Shown one piece after another: positions 44,664-53,912 of a stretch of DNA of 64,000 bases. Position numbers and translations under genes: made by a program. Numbering within the stretch: the first letter of the stretch is position 1; every line of letters starts with the position of its first letter. The notes below the pieces were generated by a model. The model was not told where the DNA came from and searched no databases. It worked only from the letters and a program-made list of their open reading frames with translations. Source of the DNA: Rhizobium favelukesii (GTDB taxonomy: Bacteria > Pseudomonadota > Alphaproteobacteria > Rhizobiales > Rhizobiaceae); NCBI RefSeq assembly GCF_000577275.2, contig NZ_HG916854.1:1-64000 (forward strand), in the 5' to 3' direction.

Positions 44664-46177
44664 CTCGACTTTGTACAAAATCGGTGGTGATTTCGGGGGC
44701 ATCTGAGCAGCCCTGGGTGAATCAATTCGCCGCAGGGTCCCGGCCTTGCGCCATTCGTTTGATCGGATTCGAACGAATGGATGAGCGAACAACATGATTG
44801 TAGCCGTGAGCCGGGAGACGCGGTCCCCCACATCCTTCGCAAATGGCTGTCGCCGTTTCGTTTCTGGTTTACCGCGCCAAGCTGGGAGCATCTGCTGGTC
44901 CTGGTGATGGGTGCGCTCCTTTCGCCTGGCAAGCGAACGGTGACGGCCTGCCTGCGCATCACCGGACGCGCGGAGGTAAGTAATTTTGCCGCCTATCATC
45001 AACTCCTCAACCGAGCCCGCTGGAACCCTCGCACGTTGGCGGCCCGTCTGCTGTCCATCATTGTTGCCCGGCTCGTGCCCGAGGGCCCTGTCGTGATTGG
45101 CATGGATGATACAATCGAACGGCGTTGGGGCCAACGCATCGCCGCGCGTGGAATTTATCGTGACCCGGTGCGCTCCAGCCATGGCCACTTTGTCAAGGCC
45201 AGCGGCTTGAGATGGTTGAGCTTCATGGTTCTTTCACCTGTCCCATGGGCAAAATGTATTAAAGCCCTGCCGGTGCTGACGATCCTGTGTCCCTCTGAGC
45301 GCCATGATCAGAAGAAGGGCCGAAAGCACAAGCTGCTGACTGATTGGGCAAGGCAAGGCGTCTTGCAGCTTTGCCGCTGGCTGCCGGGCCGCGAAATCAT
45401 CTTTGTCGGCGATAGCAGCTTTGCCGTTCATACACTGGCTGCGGCTCTTCCCGACACGGCCACTCTCATCACGCGGTTGCGTCTGGATGCCAGTCTCTTT
45501 GCTCCACCAGATCAACGGCACGAACATACGCTCGGGCGACCGGCGCAAAAAGGCAGGCCATTGCCGAAACTGAAAACGCTCCTCAAAGACGCAAAGACCG
45601 AGTGGCAGCGCATCGTCGCATCGTCCTGGTACGGCAAGCAAACCGACAAAACCCTTGATGTCACATCAGGAACCGGCCTCTGGTATCGGCGTGGAACGCC
45701 CCCAAGACCAATTCGCTGGGTTCTCGTTCGCGATCCATCAGGCCGTCGTGAACCCCAGGCGTTCATGAGCACCAACGTCAACCTTGAGCCCGCTCAGATC
45801 ATTGCCTATTTCGTTCGGCGCTGGCAGATCGAGGTCACCTTCGCCGAAACGCGAGCGCATCTTGGCGTGGAAACCCAACGGCAGTGGAACGACAAAGCCA
45901 TCATGCGCACGACCCCGTCGCTGCTGGCGCTCTACAGCCTCGTCACACTCTGGGCATGCGATCTGCTCGGTCATGGCGTCCTTCCCTATGCCGCCGCCTG
46001 GTACAAGAAAACAGAGTTCACCTTCTCCGATGCCATCGGTGCGGTTCGCATGATCCTGTGGGATCAGGATATTTATCGACAGCACCCGCCAGACCCGGAC
46101 ATTCCTGAAACTCAACCAAGCCGCCTCAAGCGGATGACACAAGCACTTTGCTTCGCTGCATAATGTACAAAGTCGAG
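44664..46177 (+). mobile_element. Complete IS701/IS4-like insertion sequence
   Basis: The ends CTCGACTTTGTACA (44664-44677) and the inverse TGTACAAAGTCGAG (46164-46177) are a perfect 14-bp inverted repeat. The direct repeat ATGAG flanks both sides (44659-44663 and 46178-46182), a 5-bp target duplication. The 1514-bp element encodes one full transposase. It appears to be a recent insertion. Confidence 0.92.
44781..46163 (+). CDS. IS701/IS4-type DDE transposase
   Basis: A 460-residue transposase. The first catalytic Asp is in VVIGMDDTIERRWGQRIAAR, the second in IIFVGDSSFAVHTLAAALPD, and the Y-(x2)-R-(x3)-E-(x6)-K-like region is YFVRRWQIEVTFAETRAHLG. The C-terminus has AYLW-type hydrophobic sequence (LYSLVTLWACDLLGHGVLPY). 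Undamaged, so potentially active. Confidence 0.92.
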   Translation: MSEQHDCSREPGDAVPHILRKWLSPFRFWFTAPSWEHLLVLVMGALLSPGKRTVTACLRITGRAEVSNFAAYHQLLNRARWNPRTLAARLLSIIVARLVPEGPVVIGMDDTIERRWGQRIAARGIYRDPVRSSHGHFVKASGLRWLSFMVLSPVPWAKCIKALPVLTILCPSERHDQKKGRKHKLLTDWARQGVLQLCRWLPGREIIFVGDSSFAVHTLAAALPDTATLITRLRLDASLFAPPDQRHEHTLGRPAQKGRPLPKLKTLLKDAKTEWQRIVASSWYGKQTDKTLDVTSGTGLWYRRGTPPRPIRWVLVRDPSGRREPQAFMSTNVNLEPAQIIAYFVRRWQIEVTFAETRAHLGVETQRQWNDKAIMRTTPSLLALYSLVTLWACDLLGHGVLPYAAAWYKKTEFTFSDAIGAVRMILWDQDIYRQHPPDPDIPETQPSRLKRMTQALCFAA

Positions 46178-46226
46178 ATGAGGACATGGCGGATAATAAC
46201 TGGATGTTGAAATAGGCCCCGCTGGT

Positions 46227-46637
46227 TCAGCCAGGCTGCGTCGTAGGATCTGACTTATCGGTGATCATGACACGCGGTGTGACGCACTGGCCCTCCAGGA
46301 GCTTTCGCATTAGCTTCAAGGCCGCCTTCTTGTTGCGGGGGCTTTGGATCAGAGCATCGAGACATAACCATTGGCATCGATGGCGCGCCACAGCCAGTAT
46401 TTGTTGCCCTTGATAGCAACGACCATTTCGTCCAGATGCCATCTGTCGGCAAAACTTCCCCTGGAGCGCAGCCGGATGGCACGGGCATATTTCCGGCCGA
46501 ACTTGGCAGCCCATCCCGCGAGTGTCTGGAACGAAACTCCAATGCCTCGCTCAGCCAGCAGATCTTCAACGTGACGCAGGTGGAAAGCGGAAGTAGAGCC
46601 ACACAGCATGCGCTATAATCTCAGCGGGAAAAACCAT
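46227..46637 (-). pseudogene. IS6-family transposase remnant
   Basis: Begins MVFPAEIIAHAVWLYFRF, shifts frame near 46590, and continues HLRHVEDLLAERGIGVSFQT, KYARAIRLRSRGSFADRWHL and DEMVVAIKGNKYWLWRAIDA (first catalytic Asp in WHLDE). A second shift near 46350 leads to ALIQSPRNKKAALKLMRKLL, then the frame ends. The C-terminal Glu region is missing. A dead IS26/IS240-like copy. Confidence 0.85.
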
Positions 46638-47133
46638 GACGCTTGTAGCGGTGCGTCATAACATCGGTCGGCGGGTTCGGGCTCCTGCCTGTAAACACCG
46701 CCGCAAATGTTAAGGCGACGCTGCCTTCTGATCTGTGCAGGGGCGACGGTCATCTCTCTCGCAATTTGAAAGGATTACCCGATCGAGTCATGGCCTTTCC
46801 ACAGACAAACGGCCATCCGGCGCTGACCGAAATGTTCTCCAGGGAAAATACGGGTATCTCTTCGCCAATTTGGCTATTCATCCTTCCATCTGCCATAGCG
46901 GCTGCCATACCGGCGCCCGCGAAAGGCGCCTTGATCGGCCAGGTCCTCTCTGGGCGCGCGCGCCAGCGTTCCTTCATCTCGATCTTCACCGCGACCGGAC
47001 CAACACTGCCGAACATCGCAAAAACGAAACGCCGCCATGAACACGTGGCGCGAGATCACCCTGTCGACCGCGGCATAAACTGGAACCATGGTGGCCATGC
47101 TGTGCCCCAACCAAGTTAAGGCGACGCTACCGC
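46638..47133. other. Intergenic region bounded by a direct repeat
   Basis: GTTAAGGCGACGCT occurs at 46709-46722 and again at 47115-47128 in the same orientation, about 406 bp apart. Between them a reverse-strand frame (GPVAVKIEMKERWRARPERT) has coding-like composition but no family I recognise. It may be a mobile-element scar or an unrecognised small gene. Confidence 0.4.
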
Positions 47134-48486
47134 TTAGGCCAGCTGGAAATCGCCGAGCATGCTGTAGGAGGGTAATGCCCTATTGGCATAGAGGCCGCGG
47201 CGGAGGATGACGCGGTCGGAATGCGGGCGGGCAACGACCTGGTCAAGGCTCCATGCTTCCAGGATCATCAGGTCTGCGGGACGCCCGACGCCGATCCTGC
47301 CGGTGTCGATGCCCAAAATGCCGGCCGGTGCCGGTCCGGCAAGCGCGGTCGCATCCGCGTAAGGGTGGTCGAGATGCAAGATGCGCACCGATTGCCGCCA
47401 GGTGTCGAGCATGTCGTGATCGCCATAGGCAAAGAACGGGTCACGGCAATTGTCGCCGGCGACTGCTACCGGAATGCTGGCCGCCCGCATCTCCTGCACG
47501 GGCGTTACCCCGCGCCAGCGCGGCGTGCGGCCACCTTGGCGGTCCTGGAGATACATGTTGACGGTTGGCAACGTGATAATCGAAACGCCGGCATCGGCGA
47601 TCAGGGCGATCCTGTCGCGCAACTCCTCTTCCTTCAACAGTGCAAGCGAGCAGCAGTGACCGCACGTCACGCGACCCTCGTAGCCATGGCGGATGGCGGC
47701 GCGCGCAACATGCGGCAGCGTATCGGCCTGTGCCGCCTCGTCGACATGCAGGTCGACATCCAGTTCCCGCTCCTTCGCCAGCGCAAACAGCCGGTCGAGC
47801 AGCAGGTCGATATCGTCAAGGCCCGAGGCATGCGTGCCCCCGGAGGCGCGCGTCACGCCGCCGAGCAAGCCGCCATGGCCGGCAACGATATCGGCAAGGC
47901 GAGCGCCATAGTCACCGCGATAGGCATCGAGCGGGACGAGGCCGGCAGCCTGCAAAAGGATGTGGCCCTTCCAGCGTTCGCGAGCTTCGGCAAACACGTT
48001 CCAGGTGATCTCCGCCTGCCCCTCGTGACTGTCGAGATGAGTGCGAATGGCTGCCACGCCATGAGCGTCGGCCGTAGCAAGGCCGAATTCCATCCGTCGC
48101 ACAAGGTCGTCGGCAGTCCAGTGGGCAAGGCGGTCTGCCGTCGTTGCAGAGCGCGCGCCGGGGTGTGTGCCGCCAGAATCCGGCGCCCGTCCCAGAGTGT
48201 GACCTTTGTCGAGATGAGCGTGGGCGTCGACCAGAAGTGGCCAGACATGGCGGCCGTCCAGAGCGACTGCATCGTCGCTGCTATCGGCAACGGCGGGCGT
48301 TATGGCGCCGACCCTGCCATCCTCGATCAGAATATTGACGAGAGCCGAACCGTCGCGGTCCATCTCTGCGTCAACAGGCATGCCATCGCAAAGCAGCGCC
48401 ACCGGCACGCGCGCCTTTGTGAGACGGATGCGTTCTGCTCTCGCCAGACGGGCGGCAAGGCGTGGAAACATGGAAAGATCGTTCAT
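47134..48486 (-). CDS. Cytosine-deaminase-like amidohydrolase
   Basis: A 450-residue metal-dependent amidohydrolase. The HxH metal motif is in LLVDAHAHLDKGHTLG. IRTHLDSHEGQ and DLHVDEAAQADT carry further ligands, and CGHCCSLALLKEEELR and IPVAVAGDNCRDPFFAYGDH complete the cytosine deaminase/TRZ-like pattern. It probably hydrolyses an amino group from a pyrimidine- or triazine-like ring, but the exact substrate is unknown. The start at 48486 is favoured; a GTG at 48525 overlaps the LysR gene. It is the last gene of an operon with an importer and a 2-oxoglutarate oxygenase. Confidence 0.88.
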   Translation of the reverse strand: MNDLSMFPRLAARLARAERIRLTKARVPVALLCDGMPVDAEMDRDGSALVNILIEDGRVGAITPAVADSSDDAVALDGRHVWPLLVDAHAHLDKGHTLGRAPDSGGTHPGARSATTADRLAHWTADDLVRRMEFGLATADAHGVAAIRTHLDSHEGQAEITWNVFAEARERWKGHILLQAAGLVPLDAYRGDYGARLADIVAGHGGLLGGVTRASGGTHASGLDDIDLLLDRLFALAKERELDVDLHVDEAAQADTLPHVARAAIRHGYEGRVTCGHCCSLALLKEEELRDRIALIADAGVSIITLPTVNMYLQDRQGGRTPRWRGVTPVQEMRAASIPVAVAGDNCRDPFFAYGDHDMLDTWRQSVRILHLDHPYADATALAGPAPAGILGIDTGRIGVGRPADLMILEAWSLDQVVARPHSDRVILRRGLYANRALPSYSMLGDFQLA

Positions 48487-48511
48487 GGCGGGAGTCTCTA
48501 TCGGATGGTTG

Positions 48512-49486
48512 CTAAAGCGTTCCACTCTCGTCGAACGAGGCGAGCAGACGCTCCTGCGCGAATTGCATGAAATGGCTGCCGGCAGGCGAAAGCGAGCCGC
48601 GGGCGCGGTGGAGGATATTGAGCCTTTGCAGCGAGCCGGTTCCCGTCAGCGGGATGAAGACGAGGTCGCCGGACGCCATTTCTCGGTCGACGTCGAGCCG
48701 GTTGAGGAAGGTGATATGCGGGGTTGTCTTGGCAAGGCGCTTCATCAGTTCCATCGAATTGGTCTCAACGACAGGAACAAGGCTAGCACGCGCCGGCGCG
48801 GTTGCCTCGACGACCTCGCGCAGCGACAGCGATCGATCCGCCAGAACCAGCGGATAGAGGAGACAGTCCGACATGCGCACAGTCTTGCGCGTCGCGAGTG
48901 GGTGGCCAGGTGCGACGACCGCTCCCAGCGCATGGCGGAATTCAGCGGCACGTTGCAAGCGGGTATCGTCCGACAGGTTATAGGCGATGGCGAGATCGGC
49001 CTGACCGAGCGCCACCATCTCCGCGACGGTCGTCCTGTCGCCAACCATGATCCGTAGGCTGACCTGGGGATGCTTTTCGCGGTAGGCGGCAACGATCTCG
49101 GCAATCCGGCCGGCAGCAAGTGTCGCCATGGTCGCCAGCACCACCTCGCCGCGATTGAGCCCTTTGAGGGACTGGATCTGTGCCCGCATCCGCTGATGCG
49201 CCTGAAGGGTCTCGCGAATGTGCTGGATCAGGATCTCGCCGGAACTCGTGAGCTTCAGGCCGCGCGGCAGGCGCTCGAAGATGGGCGCCTGCAGCTCTTC
49301 CTCAAGCTCCAGAATGTAGCGGTTCACCGCAGAGGCGGCGACATTCAATCTCTTCGCCGCCTTGCGAATGGAGCCCTGTCGGGCCACCTCGTCGATGTAG
49401 CGCAGCGCGCGTCCATGAAGCGTGATTGGTCCATTGCCTGACGGGAGTCGGATTGACTGTTCCACGATGTCACCGCAGCGGACCAT
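48512..49486 (-). CDS. LysR-family regulator
   Basis: A LysR protein of about 324 residues. The HTH is ALRYIDEVARQGSIRKAAKR then LNVAASAVNRYILELEEELQ, followed by the C-terminal periplasmic-binding-like effector domain (GEVVLATMATLAAGRIAEIV). The GTG at 49498 overlaps the stop of the upstream oxygenase gene (GTGA) and is an alternative start; the ATG at 49486 has AAG-rich sequence ahead. Being inside the operon, not divergent from it, is unusual for LysR and implies co-transcription. Confidence 0.88.
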   Translation of the reverse strand: MVRCGDIVEQSIRLPSGNGPITLHGRALRYIDEVARQGSIRKAAKRLNVAASAVNRYILELEEELQAPIFERLPRGLKLTSSGEILIQHIRETLQAHQRMRAQIQSLKGLNRGEVVLATMATLAAGRIAEIVAAYREKHPQVSLRIMVGDRTTVAEMVALGQADLAIAYNLSDDTRLQRAAEFRHALGAVVAPGHPLATRKTVRMSDCLLYPLVLADRSLSLREVVEATAPARASLVPVVETNSMELMKRLAKTTPHITFLNRLDVDREMASGDLVFIPLTGTGSLQRLNILHRARGSLSPAGSHFMQFAQERLLASFDESGTL

Positions 49487-49494
49487 CTTCAACG

Positions 49495-50490
49495 TCACTT
49501 CTTGGCGAAATTGGCGTTGATGCGCCGGGTCAGGTATTCGCCGGCCGTGATCGCTTCATATTTGCCGAGCGGCCCCTGCATGATGGCATCACGGTTTGCC
49601 TGGCAGAAGAAGGGCAGGGACAGGCGGCGTCCCATATACTCATCCTCGCGCGGCATGCGTACCCGGTGCAGCGTCGACTGCAGCTGGTCATCCGACCAGC
49701 GCATCAGCATGTCGCCGATGTTGCAGGTAATGTAGCCCTTGCGCGGCGGAACATCCGTCCATTCATGCAGGGCGGCATCCTTGCCCGGGCACACCTGAAG
49801 CCCGCCTTCGCCTTCCTTCTGGTGAAGGATGGTCAGGCAATCGAAATCCGAATGGGCGCCGGCACGCCACGACGTGAAGTCCTCCGGCTTGGCGCCTTCC
49901 ATCGACATGTAGTGGATGAGACGCAGCGTCGACTGATATTGGTCCGAAGACGGATCATGCGCCTTCGTGAAAAAGTCCTCGGTGAAGCCCATCGTCAACG
50001 CAAAGCAGGAGAGAATGCGCATGCCGAGTTCCCAGTTCTGGCGCTCGAAGCGCAGCATCTTGTCTCGGAAGGTCGGAAGGTCGTCTTCGCTCGGCCACAG
50101 GTTCAGGCGGATCATGTCCGGCCGGGTAATCTGGAAGCTTTCCTTGTTATCCGGCGTGCCGGTGGAGGGGCGGACCTGCGCCTTGAATTCCCAGCCGGCA
50201 TTGATGCCCTTCGGCATCGGCGTTTTCGCCTTCACCTCCGTCGGCAGTTCGAAGAACGTCCATGCCGTGTCGAAGGCCGCGTCGATATCGTCCTGGTCGA
50301 TGCCGTGATTGTAGACCTGGAAGAAACCGATCTCGACCGACGCCTGCCAGAGCGCGTCGGCGATCTCGTGCTTGCGGTTGTCGAAATCCGCAAGGTCGAT
50401 GACGGGGATTTCCCGGTCGACCGTTGTGCCCACGCCACCGATGATCGCTTCCTTGGCCAGTTCGGCGAGTGTGTCTGTCTGGATATTCAT
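49495..50490 (-). CDS. Isopenicillin-N-synthase-like 2-oxoglutarate/Fe(II) oxygenase
   Basis: A 331-residue non-haem iron oxygenase. The DIOX_N region is REIPVIDLADFDNRKHEIAD. Iron ligands are His and Asp of AHSDFDCLTILHQ and the distal His of LQSTLHRVRMP, and the 2-oxoglutarate-binding RxS is RRLSLPFF. AGGAGAATGGC precedes the start at 50490. It resembles thymine/pyrimidine-type hydroxylases and ethylene-forming-like enzymes of the same superfamily. With the deaminase and importer downstream and upstream, ring or methyl hydroxylation of an imported heterocycle is plausible but unproven. Confidence 0.9.
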   Translation of the reverse strand: MNIQTDTLAELAKEAIIGGVGTTVDREIPVIDLADFDNRKHEIADALWQASVEIGFFQVYNHGIDQDDIDAAFDTAWTFFELPTEVKAKTPMPKGINAGWEFKAQVRPSTGTPDNKESFQITRPDMIRLNLWPSEDDLPTFRDKMLRFERQNWELGMRILSCFALTMGFTEDFFTKAHDPSSDQYQSTLRLIHYMSMEGAKPEDFTSWRAGAHSDFDCLTILHQKEGEGGLQVCPGKDAALHEWTDVPPRKGYITCNIGDMLMRWSDDQLQSTLHRVRMPREDEYMGRRLSLPFFCQANRDAIMQGPLGKYEAITAGEYLTRRINANFAKK

Positions 50491-50576
50491 GCCATTCTCC
50501 TGGGTCAATGCCGGCGAACCGGCGGTTGAGGAGCAATGTCCGGGTGGTGCCCGACTGCTTCTACTCCGGGGTGGGT

Positions 50577-51429
50577 TCAGCCGTTTTTCGGCACGCTCCA
50601 GGGAAAGAGGAGCTTCTGTGTCAAAACGACGGCCTGAAACAGCAGGAGCGACATTGCGGCGAGCACCCAGCAGCCCGGCCCAAGCTTGTGGAAGCTTGAA
50701 CAGCGACGTCGACAGCTGAATGAAATAGCCGACGCCAGCTTCCGACGCGCAGAACTCCGCAACCACGGCGCCGATGACGGCAAGCGTGATCGAGATTTTC
50801 AGGGCCGAGAAGATGTAGGGTACCGCAAAGGGCAGGCGGATCTGGGTGATCTCGCGCAGGCCCGTGGCGCGCAAGCTGCGCGACAGCTCGATGAGTTCCG
50901 GTGGGGTTGCCGCAAGGCCCGTTGCCGTGGAGACGACAATCGGGAAAAACGTGATGAGAGAAGCGATGACGATGCGCGGCGCATCGCCGGCCCCGAGCAC
51001 CACGATGATGATGGGCGCAATCGCAACCACCGGCGTCGACTGCACGACGACTAGCAGCGGATAGAGCGTTCGCGATAGGAACGGCGAGCGCATCATGAAG
51101 ACCGCGAGCGGAATGGCGATGGCAATAGACATAGCGTAGCCGATGAGTGCCACGCGCAGCGTCGCAGCGATGTGACCCGCCCAGCGTTCGAAGCCGATAG
51201 ACGAGAACGAGCCAAGGATGGCGCTCGGGGCGGGCAGCAGATAGGTCGGGATCGACAGAAGCCATGCTGCCCCTTCCCACAACAGGACAGCACCGACCAA
51301 GGCTGCCACAGTCGTGATGCCCGGCAATGTTAGCACGTGCTTGAGCGGGGCGACCGGCTTTCCGCTCTGCACGACGTCATGCCGCGTGACGGTTGAGGAG
51401 GAGATCGCGGAGGTAATCGGAGAGGTCAT
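50577..51429 (-). pseudogene. NitT/TauT-type ABC permease with one frameshift
   Basis: The frame from 51429 has hydrophobic segments and the coupling loop ELIELSRSLRATGLREITQI, up to SLFKLPQAWAGLL. One extra G near 50663 then throws it out of frame, so it reads through into the downstream oxygenase frame. In the other frame VLAAMSLLLFQAVVLTQKLL and FPWSVPKNG complete a normal SsuC-like C-terminus, ending at 50577. The start at 51429 overlaps the ATPase gene by 53 bases. Recent mutation or sequence error. Confidence 0.85.
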
Positions 51430-52150
51430 GGATCGCCTTGTCCTTTGCAGTTTCGGGGCTGCGCGTGCGGCCGACGGGAACGGTGACTTCGGTCAGGATC
51501 GAGCCTGGCCTTTCGGTCATCACCAACACGCGGTCCGACAGCAGCGCCGCCTCGCTGACGGAATGCGTGATGAAGACCACGGTTTTGGGACGCTCGGAGA
51601 AGATGCGCAGCAGATCAAAGCCCATCACCTCGCGCGTCAGGGCATCCAGCGCCGAGAAGGGTTCGTCCATCAAGAGGATGTCCGGGTCCATGAGGAGCGC
51701 GCGGGCAATACCAACGCGCTGTTGCATGCCGCCGGAGAGTTCCTCCGGAAGGCGCTTCTCGAAGCCGGAGAGCCCGACCATCTTCAACAGTTCGCCCGCC
51801 CGCTCGCGGTCCTTTGGCGTCACCCTGCCGGTCTTGTGGCGCGCTGGGAACACGACATTGTCTTCGACATTCGCCCAGGGAAGCAGCGTCGGCTTCTGGA
51901 AGACGATACCGATGTCGTCACGCGGAGCTTCCACCCGCAGACCGAAGACGGCCACCGAGCCGGATGTCGGCTTCAACAGGCCGGCGATCATTCGCAGCAG
52001 GGTCGATTTCCCGCATCCCGAAGGGCCAAGGATCGAGACGAACTCATGCCGTGCCACATCGAAACTGACGTCGCGCAGCGCTTCGGTGGGTCCGGACCGG
52101 GTCTTGAAGACCTGGCCCAGCTTGTCGAAGCGGATAGCGGGCATCGCCAT
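51377..52150 (-). CDS. NitT/TauT-type ABC ATP-binding protein
   Basis: A 257-residue ATPase: Walker A GPSGCGKST, Q-loop IVFQKPTLLPWANV, signature LSGGMQQRVGIARALLMDPD and Walker B ILLMDEPFSALD. It belongs to the SsuB/TauB/ThiZ group. GGAGTAACC precedes the start, five bases after the binding-protein gene. It powers the importer with the frameshifted permease. Confidence 0.94.
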   Translation of the reverse strand: MAMPAIRFDKLGQVFKTRSGPTEALRDVSFDVARHEFVSILGPSGCGKSTLLRMIAGLLKPTSGSVAVFGLRVEAPRDDIGIVFQKPTLLPWANVEDNVVFPARHKTGRVTPKDRERAGELLKMVGLSGFEKRLPEELSGGMQQRVGIARALLMDPDILLMDEPFSALDALTREVMGFDLLRIFSERPKTVVFITHSVSEAALLSDRVLVMTERPGSILTEVTVPVGRTRSPETAKDKAIHDLSDYLRDLLLNRHAA

Positions 52151-52155
52151 GGCGG

Positions 52156-53145
52156 TTACTCCGTTGCGGCCAACGTGCGGTTGACCACGGTTTCGGGATC
52201 GAGCTTGGCCGGATCGATGTCCTGCGCTTGGGAGACGCGGCGCCAGGTCTCGGCGAGGCGGGCGATTTCGAAAACCCCAATGCCATCCTTCTCCGTCACC
52301 TCGTTGAAGATGAGCGGCAACGTGTCCTTGAGCGATCCTTCCACATCTTCGGAGCCGAGCTCCGGGACGATGGCGGTTACCGCCTCGGCGGCCTTCGTCG
52401 GATTCCCCTTGGCGAACTCGACGGACTTCTTGTAGGCCGCGACGAAGCGGGCGGCGACCTGCGGACGCTTGGCAAGGAAATCGTCGCTGGCGATGAGAGA
52501 TGCAGAATAGAGCTCAAGGCCTGCCGCGGACCACGGCAATGCAACGATCTCCTTGCCGGCTTCCTTGCCCTGGTTGCTGTAGCGCGTCAGGTCCGTCATC
52601 CACGCGATGATGCCATCGGCATGGCCGGTCATCAGCATGGGGCCGAGCGCGCCGGGATCGGCCTTGATGAGCTTCACATCCGCCATGTCGATACCGGCAT
52701 CCTGGAGCACCAGTGGCAGATAGACATTCGAGGACGTGAAAGGCGACGTCGCGATCGTCTTGCCCTTGACGTCCGCAACGCTTGCGATCGAGCCGCCCTT
52801 GGCGACGTAGAAGGCATGTGGTCCCTTGTTGAACAGCGACATGACGGCGGTGACCTTCACACCTTCATTGGCGCGCGCAGCCATCAGGGCGCCGATATCG
52901 GAAACACCGATGTCAGAGGACGCGGCGGCAAGGCGCGAGATCGCATCGGTCGAGCCACGACCCGAGGCAATCTCCACGTCCAGACCGGCCTTCGAACAGA
53001 AGCCTTCGTGGATGCAGACATAGATCGGCGCCTTGTCACCACCAGGCAGCCAATCGAGCTGAAAGATCACCTTGTCGGCGGCACATGCCGCGCCGGCAGA
53101 AAGGGTTGCGGCCAGTGCATAGAAGACAAGCTTGGTGCGAGGCAT
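52156..53145 (-). CDS. NMT1/THI5-like substrate-binding protein
   Basis: A 329-residue periplasmic protein. The signal peptide MPRTKLVFYALAATLSAGAA is followed by KVIFQLDWLPGGDKAPIYVC, the opening pattern of the NMT1 family (thiamine-pyrimidine, riboflavin and aromatic-ring binders). Family segments are VEIASGRGSTDAISRLAAAS and IGALMAARANEGVKV. AAAGGTCG precedes the start. Known relatives bind planar heterocycles, consistent with the deaminase and oxygenase of the operon. Confidence 0.92.
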   Translation of the reverse strand: MPRTKLVFYALAATLSAGAACAADKVIFQLDWLPGGDKAPIYVCIHEGFCSKAGLDVEIASGRGSTDAISRLAAASSDIGVSDIGALMAARANEGVKVTAVMSLFNKGPHAFYVAKGGSIASVADVKGKTIATSPFTSSNVYLPLVLQDAGIDMADVKLIKADPGALGPMLMTGHADGIIAWMTDLTRYSNQGKEAGKEIVALPWSAAGLELYSASLIASDDFLAKRPQVAARFVAAYKKSVEFAKGNPTKAAEAVTAIVPELGSEDVEGSLKDTLPLIFNEVTEKDGIGVFEIARLAETWRRVSQAQDIDPAKLDPETVVNRTLAATE

Positions 53146-53162
53146 GGGTCGACCTTTCGCAG

Positions 53163-53366
53163 TTAGTGTTCTGTTTTTAAGAACGGATAGAGATTGGCGA
53201 TGCGCTCTGGATCGAAGCCATCCGCGACGAGCCTGGCAATCGCGTAATCGCGCTTTGCGGGACGCTTGCTGCTCAGACACGCAAAGCAGCGGTGTGAGCG
53301 AAGTTCGTCAGATGCGGCGTCGATCTCCACGAGTCCCAGGGCGGGATAATGAAATTTCCCTCGCAT
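53163..53366 (-). CDS. Small hypothetical protein leading the importer operon
   Basis: A 67-residue protein starting MRGKFHYPALGLVEIDAA, behind a strong GAGGAG ribosome site. It contains two cysteines (HRCFACLSSKRPAKRDYAIA) and ends LVADGFDPERIANLYPFLKT. The stop lies 17 bases before the binding-protein start, so it is the first gene of the operon. No family is recognised. The CxxC-like C-F-A-C pair could bind a metal or an iron-sulfur cluster. Confidence 0.6.
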   Translation of the reverse strand: MRGKFHYPALGLVEIDAASDELRSHRCFACLSSKRPAKRDYAIARLVADGFDPERIANLYPFLKTEH

Positions 53367-53912
53367 TTGAACATCTCCTCGACAGATTCACCCGTCGAGC
53401 AATGTCCAGAACCAAGGTTCAGACCGCTTCTACTCGCAGGTCTTTGTCCCATGATTGTCAGGCGTTCTGCAAGATTTTTGATGCATTAATTCTTATGCTG
53501 AAAAAGTAGGCATTATGCCCCATACTCTGGTTCGAAACCTGCAGCGCCGTCACTTAAACATTGAATCCAAAGACGAAATTTCGCCGCGGTCGATCGGGGA
53601 AATGCTGAAGAAATTAGCGTCCTAATATTTAGGACGCTCGGCACGTAATTTTCTTGTCGTGCCCTCGACTTGCAACAGCATATTTCGGCTCATTTTTTTG
53701 AGCGATCGCCGCATGAAGCCTCGGCGTCTTCGATGGTCTGGCACGGCGCCTAGGGGCGAGGCCTCCGGGGTGACGATAGTGACATCCCTTTTCCATGACG
53801 CGATCGAGCTTGTTTCGCTCAGAAACCTGGAGGCTGACGAGCGTTTTTCGGTTGACCTTCAGGTGAGGTTCAAGGTTATGACTGCTCGTCATTGAGCGAA
53901 GGAGGGGAAACG
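53367..53912. other. Intergenic region with a perfect palindrome
   Basis: This holds the promoter of the reverse-strand operon (AT-rich, about 53460-53530). A 21-bp perfect inverted repeat lies at 53617-53637 (arms GCGTCCTAA/TTAGGACGC, centre TAT); it overlaps the end of a 36-codon forward frame at 53515-53625 (MPHTLVRNLQRRHLNIESKD) that may be the tail of a lost gene. No T-run follows the palindrome. Confidence 0.45.

Noticed and set aside
49495..51429. A single 644-residue permease-oxygenase fusion protein
   Set aside because: The join region reads as low-complexity, out-of-frame permease sequence. The normal permease C-terminus is present in another frame and the oxygenase has its own ribosome site and ATG at 50490, so this is a frameshift read-through, not a fusion.
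53617..53637. Rho-independent terminator at the perfect palindrome
   Set aside because: The stem is perfect but has no following T-run on the plus strand, so termination is not supported; it may be an operator.
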